From NCBI GenBank assembly GCA_963729795.1, contig CAVSPC010000056.1, positions 1 through 64,000 on the forward strand: a DNA stretch of 64,000 nt, written 5' to 3'. A model generated the notes under the pieces. The model saw only the letters and a list, made by a program, of their open reading frames with translations. It was not told where the DNA came from and did not search any database. Positions within the stretch are counted from its first letter, which is position 1. Every line of letters begins with the position of its first letter. The translations under genes and the position numbers were made by a program. Of this stretch, positions 9,040-17,915 are shown in pieces. The stretch comes from CAWBBA01 sp963729795 (lineage in GTDB: Bacteria > Desulfobacterota > Desulfomonilia > Desulfomonilales > Desulfomonilaceae).

Positions 9040-9849
9040 ATGATTTCGCCGGATACCCTGCTATACATTTATGAGATTCAGGGGGACCCGGGCGACAACC
9101 TTACGGATCCTCCTCCTTCGTTCGTGGGGTTGTGGAATGAGGAAGGTTTCTCTTATCTCTTCTTCACCAAACCTGAAGATCAATATGTTAACGACGCAAT
9201 CTGCTCCTCCGGATTGGACCTCGGGGCTCGGCACGAAGTGCGCTATGGGGATTGGCAAACAGGGCTTCCTCCGCACGGCATCCAAATAGCCGGACTCTAC
9301 TTTGTAGGACGCGACCATCCCTCGCCGCCTCCCGAAGCAGTGATTCTTGATCCATCAGTGGTATTCGGCGATGGCAGCCATCCTACCACAGTCCGTTGCC
9401 TCCGCTTTATGAGAGAGATTATCCGTTCCAACTCCATAACATCTATGCTGGATCTGGGAACAGGGAGCGGGATGCTGGCGCTTGCGGCCGCACGCATGGG
9501 CGTCCCAAGCATCCTGGCAGTCGATCGAAATCGCCTGGCCTTCCGGACAGCGAAAGAAAATATTAGAGCAAACTCGCTGGACGCTGTTATTCGCGTTCGA
9601 GAAGGAGAGGCCAGACTGTTTTTTGATCAACCATTCGATCTTGTGGCTGCAAATCTGCCTTTCCACGTGTTGCGGGAATTGATCCCTCTGAGGGCAGCGG
9701 CACTTCACAAATTCTGGATTGTATCGGGAATTAACGAGAAACAAGCGGAAACCCTCAAGGACCTTTTTTCAGAACAAGGTTACGAAATTTGCGGTCAGGC
9801 TGTGGATCCACCCTGGCTGACCTTCACGGCAGCTAAGCGTTGTTCTTGA
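9040..9849 (+). CDS. prmA: PrmA-like SAM-dependent methyltransferase
   Basis: 269 residues. The C-terminal half is a class I methyltransferase with the PrmA hallmark LDPSVVFGDGSHPTT near residue 106-121, motif I MLDLGTGSGMLALAAA and motif II AVDRNRLAF. This matches ribosomal protein L11 methyltransferases, which trimethylate L11. The usual post-I motif of N-methyltransferases, expected around AN(I/L), reads AANLPFHVLREL here, and the N-terminal substrate-recognition region is divergent. The target may therefore not be L11. The stop is immediately followed by a family B repeat. No strong ribosome site precedes the ATG. Confidence 0.75.
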   Translation: MISPDTLLYIYEIQGDPGDNLTDPPPSFVGLWNEEGFSYLFFTKPEDQYVNDAICSSGLDLGARHEVRYGDWQTGLPPHGIQIAGLYFVGRDHPSPPPEAVILDPSVVFGDGSHPTTVRCLRFMREIIRSNSITSMLDLGTGSGMLALAAARMGVPSILAVDRNRLAFRTAKENIRANSLDAVIRVREGEARLFFDQPFDLVAANLPFHVLRELIPLRAAALHKFWIVSGINEKQAETLKDLFSEQGYEICGQAVDPPWLTFTAAKRCS

Positions 9850-9851
9850 GA

Positions 9852-9947
9852 CTAGGAGGCTGTTGCGTAATCCCGCGTCCCGCGCGGGACTTTCCCGAAT
9901 TCGTGGCACGATGGCGACGATGAGTGAGGTTGCGCGACCGGCTCCTG
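9852..9947 (+). repeat. Family B element, left copy of an inverted pair
   Basis: About 95 bases bounded by CTAGGAGGCTGTTGCG and the near-inverse CGCGACCGGCTCCTG, so the ends form a terminal inverted repeat. The core reads ATCCCGCGTCCCGCG...GGACTTTCCCGAATTCGT. The reverse complement of almost the whole unit recurs at 12683-12777. The pair encloses the icd and GHMP-kinase genes. The size and terminal repeats fit a MITE-like element. Confidence 0.75.
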
Positions 9948-10048
9948 GGCCGGTTGACTTAACCGATGAATTTGAATTTCCTGAAACGACAAACGTTGAA
10001 ATGCTTGTGTCCCTAGAGTGTTAACAAAACCTTATAGAAAGAAGATTG

Positions 10049-11302
10049 ATGACAAATTCTTTTGCTGATCCTCCGGTAGATGGCGCCTGGATTAGCCGGG
10101 CCGATGACGGACAACTGAATGTGCCGGACAATCCGATAATAGGATTTATTGAAGGCGACGGAGTAGGTCCCGACATCTGGGCTGCTTCGCGTCCGGTGTT
10201 TGATGCGGCCGTGCGCAAGGCCTCGGGAGGCGGCCGCCAAATTCAGTGGTGGGAAATACAGGCGGGAGAAAAATCTTTTCGCGATTACGGAGAATACCTT
10301 CCTGATCGTTCCCTGGCGGATATCGAACGAGCCCTGGTTATTATCAAAGGTCCGCTGACAACTCCTGTAGGCGGAGGATTTCGCAGCTTGAACGTTACCC
10401 TCCGGCAGAAGTTAGACTTGTACTCGTGCGTGCGGCCGGTCCGATATATATCGGGCACTCCCTCGCCAGTCAGGCACCCCGAAGATGTGGACATGGTCAT
10501 TTTTCGGGAAAACACCGAAGATGTGTACGCCGGCATTGAATGGAAATCAGGAAGTGAAGAAGCAGGCCGAATTGTCAGGTTTCTTAAAGCCGACCTGGGC
10601 ATCCAACTGGACCCGTCTTCAGGTATAGGGCTCAAACCCATGAGTCCTAAAGCCTCAAAACGGCTCGTGCGGCGGGCAATCCGTTTCGCGGTTGATAAAG
10701 GAAAACAGAGGGTCACGCTGGTTCACAAGGGCAACATAATGAAATTTACCGAGGGAGCATTTCGAGATTGGGGTTACGAGCTGGCCCGGGAGGAGTTCTC
10801 CGATACAATTATATTGGAAGATGCTCTCATGAAAGACCATGAAGGGGTAATTCCTGAAGGCAAGATTCTACTCAACGACAGGATAGCTGACGCCATGTTT
10901 CAACAGGTCTTGCTAAGGCCAAAAGAATATCAAGTGTTGGCATTGCCCAATCTCAACGGCGATTACCTGTCTGATGCTCTAGCGGCCCAGGTCGGTGGTT
11001 TGGGGATGGCTCCCGGCGCGAATATCGGGGACAAGTGCGCGATATTTGAGGCCACGCACGGAAGTGCTCCGAAGTACGGGGGGCTCAACAAAGTGAATCC
11101 TGGCTCACTGCTTCTCTCAGGGGCTATGATGCTTGAATACATGGGCTGGGATGAGGCTGCCAGGCTCATCGAAGAAGGCATCTCCAGAACCGTTCAGGCC
11201 GGAATTGTCACGTATGACTTGGCTCGAATGATGCCGGTCTCACGGGAAGTATCCTGCTCCGACTTCACATCTGCCGTTATTGAAAGAATCGGTGCGAATT
11301 AG
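10049..11302 (+). CDS. icd: Isocitrate dehydrogenase (NADP-type family)
   Basis: Oxidatively decarboxylates isocitrate to 2-oxoglutarate in the cytoplasm. It is 417 residues, the length of bacterial NADP-dependent enzymes of the E. coli type. Landmarks are the N-terminal IGFIEGDGVGPDIW, the substrate loop TPVGGGFRSLNVTLRQ with the regulatory serine position, IFRENTEDVYAGIEW, and LNGDYLSDALAAQVGGLG toward the C-terminus. The ATG at 10049 is preferred over an adjacent in-frame TTG, with GAAAGAAG upstream. It sits between two inverted family B repeats together with a sugar kinase and is not in a TCA operon. Confidence 0.95.
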   Translation: MTNSFADPPVDGAWISRADDGQLNVPDNPIIGFIEGDGVGPDIWAASRPVFDAAVRKASGGGRQIQWWEIQAGEKSFRDYGEYLPDRSLADIERALVIIKGPLTTPVGGGFRSLNVTLRQKLDLYSCVRPVRYISGTPSPVRHPEDVDMVIFRENTEDVYAGIEWKSGSEEAGRIVRFLKADLGIQLDPSSGIGLKPMSPKASKRLVRRAIRFAVDKGKQRVTLVHKGNIMKFTEGAFRDWGYELAREEFSDTIILEDALMKDHEGVIPEGKILLNDRIADAMFQQVLLRPKEYQVLALPNLNGDYLSDALAAQVGGLGMAPGANIGDKCAIFEATHGSAPKYGGLNKVNPGSLLLSGAMMLEYMGWDEAARLIEEGISRTVQAGIVTYDLARMMPVSREVSCSDFTSAVIERIGAN

Positions 11303-11696
11303 CCAAGAGACAGGAGAAACTCTACTCGACGGTCACGCCAGCCAACCAATCCCGCTGGGAAACGATGTGCTTATCACCGAAAAAGGTACGGCAAAACCGC
11401 TCCTATGCAGGGTTATGCCGACAAGATTGTTAAAAACTCTTGACTCCGTCGTGTCTCCTCGAATATGCTCCTGACTCACCGCACCCCGGAGTATTTTTCT
11501 TTTTTTTTGTTTTTTTGCACGGAGGGTTGAGGGATACCCTGTCCCGGGAGAAACTTTTCCGGCGGGCGGTCTTCCGGGACGGGGCATACAAATACAAGCC
11601 GTGAATCTTCGCAGATTAACTCCCCGGTTCAGGACATCGATCCATCATTCAGACATGAAATGTTGTGGCCGGTGGCCTCTAAGAGGGAGGTAACCC
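11303..11696. other. Intergenic between icd and the GHMP kinase gene
   Basis: No gene. It contains a possible promoter (11440-11469), a strongly T-rich tract at 11494-11516 directly after CACCCCGGAG, and the strong ribosome site of the kinase gene at the right end. The T tract could be the tail of a terminator, but no convincing hairpin precedes it. Confidence 0.4.
11440..11469 (+). promoter_or_regulatory. Candidate sigma-70 promoter
   Basis: TTGACT and TATGCT are separated by 18 bases, about 230 bases upstream of the GHMP kinase start. It is a reasonable match to -35 and -10 consensus, but it is far from the gene and unproven. Confidence 0.3.
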
Positions 11697-12686
11697 ATGA
11701 TCATCACTCGTACGCCGCTTCGTGTCAGCTTCTGTGGAGGTGGAACCGATCTTCCGGCATATTACCTCTATCAGCAAGGGGCCGTGGTCAGCGCGAGTCT
11801 CAATAAATACGTGTACATCACCGTCAACCGTCTCAGCCGTTATTTCCGACACCGCATTCTATTGAAGTATTCCCAGTCGGAGCTTGTTGATTCGGTGGAT
11901 GAGGTCTCCCATCCCATCATCAGGGAGGCAATGAAGATGACGGGCATCATCGACCGCGTGGAAATTACTTCCATGGCCGATATCCCGGCAGGGACGGGGC
12001 TGGGGTCCTCAAGTTCTTACGCTGTGGGACTCCTTCATGCCTTGCACACCTTCAAGGGTGAGTACGTTTCAGCGGCACAACTAGCAAGAGAGGCGTGCGA
12101 AATAGAGATCGAACGACTCGGTGATCCTATCGGGAAACAGGACCAATACATCTCAGCGTATGGGGGGGTCTGCCATATCCGTTTCAATCCGGATGAGACG
12201 GTTTTCGTTGACCCTGTGATTTGTTCTCACGCCACCAAAATGGCGCTGCAAGGTAATCTCTTGATGTTTTATACCGGAGGGCAACGCCGCGCAGGAGATA
12301 TACTGAAAGTCCAACAAGCAGCGACCAAACAAAAAATGGATGTCCTCGCGCAGATGAAGGAACTCTGCGGCCGAGCCCTGACCGTTCTCAGAGACGGTCG
12401 GTCGCTGAACCGGTTCGGCGAAATCCTTCATGAGGGATGGCTTCTAAAGCGCTCGCTGGTTGATAATATCAGCAATGACTCTATCAACGAGTATTACCAA
12501 GCTGCACTTGGGGTGGGAGCAATAGGCGGAAAGCTCCTGGGAGCGGGAGGCGGAGGGTTCCTCTTATTCTATGTTGAACAACAGAACCAGGATCGTGTCC
12601 GGGAAGCCCTTCGAGACCTCCAGGAGCTGCCATTCATGTTTGAGCCTCAAGGAAGCAAGGTCCTCTATATTTCGGACGGCATCTAG
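11697..12686 (+). CDS. GHMP-family sugar kinase (heptose-7-phosphate kinase-like)
   Basis: 329 residues with GGGAGG six bases before the ATG. The N-terminal RTPLRVSFCGGGTDLPAYY is typical of D-glycero-D-manno-heptose 7-phosphate kinases (HddA) and related fucokinases. The GHMP ATP-binding glycine/serine loop is IPAGTGLGSSSSYAVG near residue 95-110, and the C-terminal motif is GAIGGKLLGAGGGGFLL. The likely role is supplying nucleotide-activated heptose for surface polysaccharide or S-layer glycan. No other heptose genes are adjacent, so the exact sugar is inferred. The TAG stop codon lies inside the terminal repeat of the family B element that follows. Confidence 0.8.
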   Translation: MIITRTPLRVSFCGGGTDLPAYYLYQQGAVVSASLNKYVYITVNRLSRYFRHRILLKYSQSELVDSVDEVSHPIIREAMKMTGIIDRVEITSMADIPAGTGLGSSSSYAVGLLHALHTFKGEYVSAAQLAREACEIEIERLGDPIGKQDQYISAYGGVCHIRFNPDETVFVDPVICSHATKMALQGNLLMFYTGGQRRAGDILKVQQAATKQKMDVLAQMKELCGRALTVLRDGRSLNRFGEILHEGWLLKRSLVDNISNDSINEYYQAALGVGAIGGKLLGAGGGGFLLFYVEQQNQDRVREALRDLQELPFMFEPQGSKVLYISDGI

Positions 12687-12777
12687 GAGCCTGTCGCGAG
12701 ACCTCACTCGTCGGCGCCATCGTGCTACGAATTCGGGAAAGTCCCGCGGGACGCGGGATTACGCAACAGCCTCCTAG
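12683..12777 (-). repeat. Family B element, right copy of an inverted pair
   Basis: Reverse complement of the unit at 9852-9947, with ends CTAGGAGCCTGTCGCG and CAACAGCCTCCTAG. The TAG at 12684-12686 serves as the stop codon of the upstream kinase, so the insertion may have altered the end of that protein. Confidence 0.75.
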
Positions 12778-12817
12778 TCCGAGACCTTTCTTATTGAACG
12801 CGAGCAGCGGGTAGCGT

Positions 12818-13135
12818 TCAGGCCATATCTACCCATTCAGGCGTCTTTTCACCCACCATGAAGACTTCCACTTCCTCAGGAGCTTCGAGCAATGGTTCAA
12901 TCCGCTTAGAGAATTCTTTTCTCTTGGGAGAATCATGCCATTCGTCCCAGCGCTTGGCGCTGACCCAAGTGCTTACGACAGTCAGTTTGCTGGGATTTGC
13001 AACGCTCAGAAGTGTTTGACCCGACACATAACCGGTCTGCAGAGTGGCTAACGATCTGAGCTCCATGAGAAGCTGATACGATTTCTTCATCGCGTCCGGT
13101 TTGAATCTTCTTGTGATAAGCACTTTGACCGCCAT
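12818..13135 (-). CDS. Antibiotic biosynthesis monooxygenase (ABM)-fold protein
   Basis: 105 residues with GGAGG upstream of the ATG. The pattern VKVLITRRFKPD...LRSLATLQTGYVSGQTLL...VVSTWVSAKRWDEWHDS is the ferredoxin-like dimeric alpha-beta barrel of the ABM family. Members include quinol and haem monooxygenases and many uncharacterised stress proteins. No cofactor motif is expected in this fold. The gene stands alone between the family B repeat and the amidase gene, so its substrate is unknown. Confidence 0.75.
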   Translation of the reverse strand: MAVKVLITRRFKPDAMKKSYQLLMELRSLATLQTGYVSGQTLLSVANPSKLTVVSTWVSAKRWDEWHDSPKRKEFSKRIEPLLEAPEEVEVFMVGEKTPEWVDMA

Positions 13136-13245
13136 GGTTGCCCCCTCCTTCCAGCGCTGCCGGCAGAAAGTCTTGCACAGATTATCCGCGTATTAGTTTA
13201 TCACTTCCCCAATGAAAAGTGTAAGCGTTCGAGATCGGTTTATAT

Positions 13246-14817
13246 TTAGCCGGCTTTCTCCAGCCCTTTCAAATAATTAACAGTGCCGTCCGCTATTCTT
13301 TCGGCGATAGAGCTCAAGTATGCCGAATGGGTTAATTTCCGGCTTTCCTGCTCATTGCTGATAAAAGCACACTCTACAAGAATGGCGGGCATTTTGGCCC
13401 CCAAAAGTACATAGAACGGGGCCTGTCTTACGCCTCTGTCACGTTCCCCGGGGCCGCCCGGATTATTGTTTTGTGACAGTGAACCTTGTACCGAGATAGC
13501 CAATTGTGCGGATTCACTCTTTTTCGACGTCACCATCAGATCTAGGAGGGTTGCCTCTACATCATTCATTTTGGATAGGGGTATCGCATTTTCACGTGCC
13601 GCTACTCTCATCGCCCCGCGCGAACTGGCCTTACTAAGGTAGTACGTTTCGATCCCTGTCGAACTGGAATCCGCTGCTGAGTTGCAATGGATTGAAATAA
13701 AAACGTCCGCGTTTGCTGAGTTAGCCACAGCGGTCCTCTCTTCAAGCGAGAGATATCTGTCGTCCGATCTTGTAAGTACAACCTTGAGTGCAGGGTATTT
13801 GCTCTGGAGTATCGTTTCGAGCCTCTTGGCGATACGGAGCGTCAAGTCCTTTTCTTTCAGTCGACCGTCTCGCGACACAGCTCCAGGGTCTTTGCCGCCA
13901 TGTCCAGGATCTATCGCGACGACAAACTCTCTTGCCGAAGGATTGACATTGCTGTTGGCCGCGACACCGTCGTTAACCGTGGAAGGCGGCAGAGATGCGG
14001 TTTTTATAGAAGATGCCAATTTCCGCCCAATGGCTCTTGCGAGCGGACCGAATAATGAGTTGGTGACCGGCCATTCCAGCGGATTCAGTAAGGCGCAGGA
14101 GGAAACGCCCGGATTCATTCCAGGCTCACTGGTGGCTCCAGCCGAGGCAGGCCCCGATTTTGACTCCCCCTTGAAATACTTGGTATCTGGAGCCTGAGGA
14201 TCGTAGAAAGGGTTTCCCATAAGTTGATGGGACGCGCCGGTTGATAAGCTCTCGCTACGTATGGGAGCCTTTGTTAAATGATCGGAATTGGCAGCGGGTT
14301 GGGTCTTGCCGATCGTTGGCAACCTGGACGCCGGCCACGATCCCTTCGGTCTTGTCCGGACAGGTTTTACCCCGGCAAAATCGTTGTTATTCCGGTTAAG
14401 AGATTCGAGAGTCTTCCGCTTCAAACTGTGCGCCTCTTTCAACTCGCGTAAGCCCACACTCACATAAGGCCCTCTGCGATTAAGGCTGCAAAAATGACTC
14501 AGATGGCGGATCGCTTCATCCAAGTCTTCCACTTTGCCGCTTTGGCGGTAAAGATCAAGCGAAACCTTTCCCGCCAGAAAGAGTGATCGACGGGCTATAC
14601 GGCGATCTTTGACGGTCTCATTAATGGCCAAAAATGAATGCACGACTTGCAACCAATCTTCTCTGCTAGTGTCTTTAGACAATTTCTGCAAGAGGCTATA
14701 AGTTCTGGAAAAAGACGGCACTTGCGGAGAAGATGCGGCTCCCGCCAATGATCCCGTCAAGACCAAAATGAAAACTCCGCCAATTCCGGCCGAGATAAGG
14801 GGCGAGGCTTTTGACAT
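13246..14817 (-). CDS. N-acetylmuramoyl-L-alanine amidase (Amidase_3, AmiC-like)
   Basis: A secreted cell-wall hydrolase of 523 residues that cleaves the amide between MurNAc and the stem peptide. An N-terminal signal/anchor helix (ISAGIGGVFILVLTGSLAGA) leads to a helical, TPR-like region (residues about 50-130, LFLAGKVSLDLYRQSG), then a long low-complexity Ser/Pro linker. The zinc-dependent Amidase_3 domain begins near residue 300: AIDPGHGGKDPGA with the first zinc His, a Glu in LKEKDLTLRIA, SIHCNSA with the second His, and a C-terminal ILVECAFISN with the catalytic Glu. No AMIN domain was recognised, and the TPR-like N-terminus takes its place. The start has only a weak ribosome site. Confidence 0.9.
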   Translation of the reverse strand: MSKASPLISAGIGGVFILVLTGSLAGAASSPQVPSFSRTYSLLQKLSKDTSREDWLQVVHSFLAINETVKDRRIARRSLFLAGKVSLDLYRQSGKVEDLDEAIRHLSHFCSLNRRGPYVSVGLRELKEAHSLKRKTLESLNRNNNDFAGVKPVRTRPKGSWPASRLPTIGKTQPAANSDHLTKAPIRSESLSTGASHQLMGNPFYDPQAPDTKYFKGESKSGPASAGATSEPGMNPGVSSCALLNPLEWPVTNSLFGPLARAIGRKLASSIKTASLPPSTVNDGVAANSNVNPSAREFVVAIDPGHGGKDPGAVSRDGRLKEKDLTLRIAKRLETILQSKYPALKVVLTRSDDRYLSLEERTAVANSANADVFISIHCNSAADSSSTGIETYYLSKASSRGAMRVAARENAIPLSKMNDVEATLLDLMVTSKKSESAQLAISVQGSLSQNNNPGGPGERDRGVRQAPFYVLLGAKMPAILVECAFISNEQESRKLTHSAYLSSIAERIADGTVNYLKGLEKAG

Positions 14818-14885
14818 CTGCTATATACCCGGGCTGCTTGTGGTACTCAATTGAGGCCGGCCGTTTGAGCAGTGTGGATTCAACT

Positions 14886-15098
14886 TCAGTCGCAGGCCTT
14901 GCCGATTCGCAAAGTGGACCGCGGACCAATCGGATTTAAGCCGTGACCGCGCTTTTTCAGATTACGACGGTGCTCCGGCAGGGGACGCACACGAAGCACC
15001 TCACTGGAGATGTGGTTAATGCACGAGCACGATTGGGCGATTTTTTCATGGAGTTCTAAGGGAATAGTTATGGATGGTCTACGCAATTTCCAGAGCAA
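14886..15098 (-). CDS. Possible small protein, 70 residues
   Basis: A TTG start at 15098 has a GAGGAGG ribosome site six bases upstream, unusually good for a non-gene. The beginning, RPSITIPLELHEKIAQSC, could be a short strand and helix of ribbon-helix-helix type; the rest is basic (LPEHRRNLKKRG). Codon usage looks like that of neighbouring genes. No family is recognised. It could be a leader gene of the amidase transcript or chance. Confidence 0.35.
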   Translation of the reverse strand: MLWKLRRPSITIPLELHEKIAQSCSCINHISSEVLRVRPLPEHRRNLKKRGHGLNPIGPRSTLRIGKACD

Positions 15099-15127
15099 AG
15101 GGCACCTCCTCGATCATGTGTATGGCA

Positions 15128-15157
15128 CATATAACATATAAATAACAAACTGTTCAA
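15128..15157 (-). promoter_or_regulatory. Weak candidate minus-strand promoter
   Basis: On the minus strand, TTGAAC and TATATG are separated by 18 bases within an AT-rich block, about 30 bases before the small TTG-start frame. Each box matches consensus at four of six positions. Confidence 0.25.
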
Positions 15158-15191
15158 TTGATTTTCAAGAAAATACTTTAATCTATTCTCT

Positions 15192-15220
15192 TTGACCGCG
15201 CTCTCCGCCCCTGCTACACT
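15192..15220 (+). promoter_or_regulatory. Sigma-70 promoter of tldD
   Basis: TTGACC and TACACT are separated by exactly 17 bases. Transcription would begin near 15227, giving a leader of about 85 bases before the ATG at 15312. This is one of the clearest box pairs in the window. Confidence 0.6.
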
Positions 15221-15311
15221 CTTAGCGACCCTACCTACAAATGTGCCGACACGCAGGTGACAGCAAAGAAAATCAAAGGCGCAGCGTCTTGCGCTTGAAT
15301 GGACACATCAC

Positions 15312-16727
15312 ATGCCTCTGAACCAACTGGACGTGGAAAGAGTGATTCGAAAATTGATCTCAGGCGGAGGAGAGTACGCGGATCTCTTCTTTGAAGAGAA
15401 GACAGGCACTTCTATCGTGTACGAAAATGGAAAGGTAGACCGAATCCGACGAGGCATCGACCGGGGTGTAGGGCTTAGAGTCATTAGGTCGCTCGCCACC
15501 TTTTACGCTTTTTCTACAGAGGTAACTGCGGCCGCATTAGATGAGTTGGTCCGGACCCTGACCGAGGCTGTTCCTTCGCTGCCTGAATCTGCGGGATTGG
15601 TTTTCGGGGCCGCACAGAAACTCAAGCCATCTGTTTTTGAAATCGATCCTGCTGCTGTCGACTTGGGCACCAAGATCGCCCTTTTGGCTGAGGCTGATGA
15701 GGCCGCAAGGTCCTTTGGCGGCGAAATCAACCAGGTTAGGGTGACGATTTCAGATGAGCAGAGAAGAGTAGTCCAGGTGAATTCAGACAGGGCGCACCTG
15801 GAATTTCGCAGATCGGGACTTGTGTTTACCGTTCATGTCACTGCGCAAAGAGGGGGTCTTGTTCAGACCGGCTACGAACCTGTGGGGGGGCAAGTGGGGC
15901 TGGAATTCTTCAGGACCAAATCGCCTGCCGCGATTGCGTCACTCGCCGCGACGCGAGCGCTCATGATGCTCGGCGCGAGAGAGGCCCCATCAGGTCGGAT
16001 GCCTGTGGTTCTGCACAGCGACGCGGGTGGAACGATGATTCACGAGGCCGTAGGACACGGGCTGGAGGCGGATTTTATCGGCCAAAACATGAGCGTGTAT
16101 GCGCATTCTCTTGGCGCGAAGGTCGCCTCGCCCGCGGTCTCTGTGGTCGATGATCCCACCGTGCCCGGTCTCAGGGGTTCCTATCCCTTTGACGACGAGG
16201 GGACCCCCTCTCAGCGTACACGTCTGATCGAGAAAGGCGAATTAAAGAATTTCTTATACGATCGCTTGAACGCCATGAAACAAGACGCGGCATCGACGGG
16301 GAACGGCCGCCGGGAATCTTATCGCCACAAACCGATCCCGCGGATGTCAAACACGATGGTACTTCCTGGAAGCATTGACCCGCTCCAAGTGCTTAGAGAC
16401 ACTCCGACGGGATTGTTGGTAAAAAGAATGGGAGGAGGACAGGTGAATCCCGTGAACGGAGACTTTGTCTTTGAAGTGGCTGAAGGTTACCTTATCGAGA
16501 ACGGCCACCAAGGCGATCCTGTCAGAGGCGCGACCCTGGTGGGCAACGGGCCTCAGGTCCTCCGAAGTATAGACATGGTTGGAAACGATCTGGGATTTGG
16601 CATTGGAACTTGCGGCAAAGACGGACAGGGGGTACCGGTATCAGACGCGCAGCCTACTCTTCGTGTTGGCACTCCCGATCAACCTGATACCTGGATTACC
16701 GTAGGAGGCACCGCGACTTCTCGGTGA
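15312..16727 (+). CDS. tldD: TldD metalloprotease
   Basis: The TldD half of the TldD/TldE (PmbA) zinc protease, which trims modified peptides and antitoxins in other bacteria. It is 471 residues, the standard length. The zinc motif HEAVGHGLEAD lies near residue 244. Family landmarks include GIDRGVGLRVI near the N-terminus, VDDPTVPGLRGSYPFDDEG, MSNTMVLPGS, and a C-terminal GTCGKDGQGVPVSDAQPTLRV. The partner TldE is not adjacent. A strong promoter lies upstream, and ftsY follows 14 bases after the stop, so the two are probably co-transcribed. Confidence 0.95.
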   Translation: MPLNQLDVERVIRKLISGGGEYADLFFEEKTGTSIVYENGKVDRIRRGIDRGVGLRVIRSLATFYAFSTEVTAAALDELVRTLTEAVPSLPESAGLVFGAAQKLKPSVFEIDPAAVDLGTKIALLAEADEAARSFGGEINQVRVTISDEQRRVVQVNSDRAHLEFRRSGLVFTVHVTAQRGGLVQTGYEPVGGQVGLEFFRTKSPAAIASLAATRALMMLGAREAPSGRMPVVLHSDAGGTMIHEAVGHGLEADFIGQNMSVYAHSLGAKVASPAVSVVDDPTVPGLRGSYPFDDEGTPSQRTRLIEKGELKNFLYDRLNAMKQDAASTGNGRRESYRHKPIPRMSNTMVLPGSIDPLQVLRDTPTGLLVKRMGGGQVNPVNGDFVFEVAEGYLIENGHQGDPVRGATLVGNGPQVLRSIDMVGNDLGFGIGTCGKDGQGVPVSDAQPTLRVGTPDQPDTWITVGGTATSR

Positions 16728-16741
16728 GAAAGTGGAAGAGA

Positions 16742-17876
16742 ATGAGCGAAGACAAAACGAATAAATCCGGTTTTTTCAAACGCTGGTTCAAGAAAGACAA
16801 GGCTGCGACGGAGCCTTCGAAGGCAGAAATTGCTCCCGAAACTCTGGAAGAAGCGGCTCAACCTTGGCCCACTCCCGCGGCCCTCTGAGCCGGCAATTGA
16901 AATCCAGGCGGCGGAATCTCTTGAAGTTTCCGATGAAAAAGCAGGCTTCATAAGGCTGAAAACGGGCTTAAAAAAGACGAGGAAAGGATTTCTAGGCGGC
17001 CTGAACCAGGTGTTACTTGGAAAGAAACAACTGGACGAACAGATGGTTGCCGGACTCGAAGAAGTGCTCGTGACCGCGGACATAGGAGTGAGAACTGCTT
17101 ACGAACTGCTGGACAGTCTGACCGGTAGAATCAAGCGGCGGGAGATCGGTGATCCGGACGCGGTGGTCAGCCATCTGAAGGATCTGGTCAAAGACATTCT
17201 TTCTGAAGTCGAGGCCCCTCTGCGGGTGGGTTATGGATCCGGGCCATTTGTAGTGATGGTGCTGGGCGTCAACGGTTCGGGCAAGACAACGACCATTGCC
17301 AAGATAGCCGCCAGGTACAAGGCTGCGGGCAGACGGGTAATCCTGGCCGCGGGAGACACTTTCCGTGCTGCGGCAGTGGAGCAGCTTCAGATCTGGGGTG
17401 ACCGCGTCGGTTGCACGGTGGTGAGAGGAAAAGATAAGGCTGACCCGTCCTCGGTTGCGTTTGAGGCTCTGGAAAGGGCGCTGGCTGAAGATGCTGATCT
17501 CGTCTTAGTTGATACAGCGGGCCGGCTCCACACGCGGGTTCCTCTAATGGACGAGCTGAAAAAGGTCAGTCGCACCCTGGGGAAGAAGATCCCGACGGCG
17601 CCGCATGAGACTCTTCTCGTTATCGACGCGTCCATGGGGCAGAATGCAATCTTACAGGCGCGGACATTCAATGAGGCTGTCCCGGTAACGGGAATCGTAC
17701 TCACGAAGCTGGACGGCACTGCAAAAGGGGGCGTGGTCCTAGGAATCTCAAATGAGCTTAAAATTCCCGTACGTTACATCGGGATAGGCGAAAAGATAGA
17801 CGATCTGCGTGAGTTCAGTGCAAAGGACTTTGCGGAGGCTCTATTCGCCGATGTAGATACAGCTCAAACGGACTGA
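16742..17876 (+). CDS. ftsY: Signal recognition particle receptor FtsY, apparent frameshift near the N-terminus
   Basis: The SRP receptor GTPase that docks ribosomes making membrane proteins. The NG domain is intact from about 16900: G1 GVNGSGKTTT, TFRAAAVEQL, DTAGR, TKLDGTAKGG and a C-terminal IGIGEKIDDLREF. The natural start appears to be the ATG at 16742 (MSEDKTNKSGFFKRWFKK), an amphipathic membrane-binding start, but that frame stops at 16886. Removing one C from the CCC at 16868-16870 joins it to the NG frame and gives about 377 residues. As written, only an N-terminally shortened form from a TTG at 16830 could be made. For an essential gene a sequence error is likely. Confidence 0.88.
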
Positions 17877-17915
17877 AAAAAATCAGATTTCTATCAATCA
17901 AAAGGAGGTATGGAT

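Larger units (their letters stand above)
14818..15311. other. Divergent intergenic region between the amidase gene and tldD
   Basis: Contains a possible small minus-strand gene (14886-15098), an AT-rich block at 15115-15190 and a strong candidate promoter for tldD (15192-15220). A weaker minus-strand box pair is seen at 15128-15157. Confidence 0.5.

Noticed and set aside
11494..11516. T-rich tract as a terminator
   Set aside because: No stable hairpin directly precedes it.
13682..14197. 171-codon plus-strand frame
   Set aside because: Exact shadow of the amidase gene on the opposite strand.
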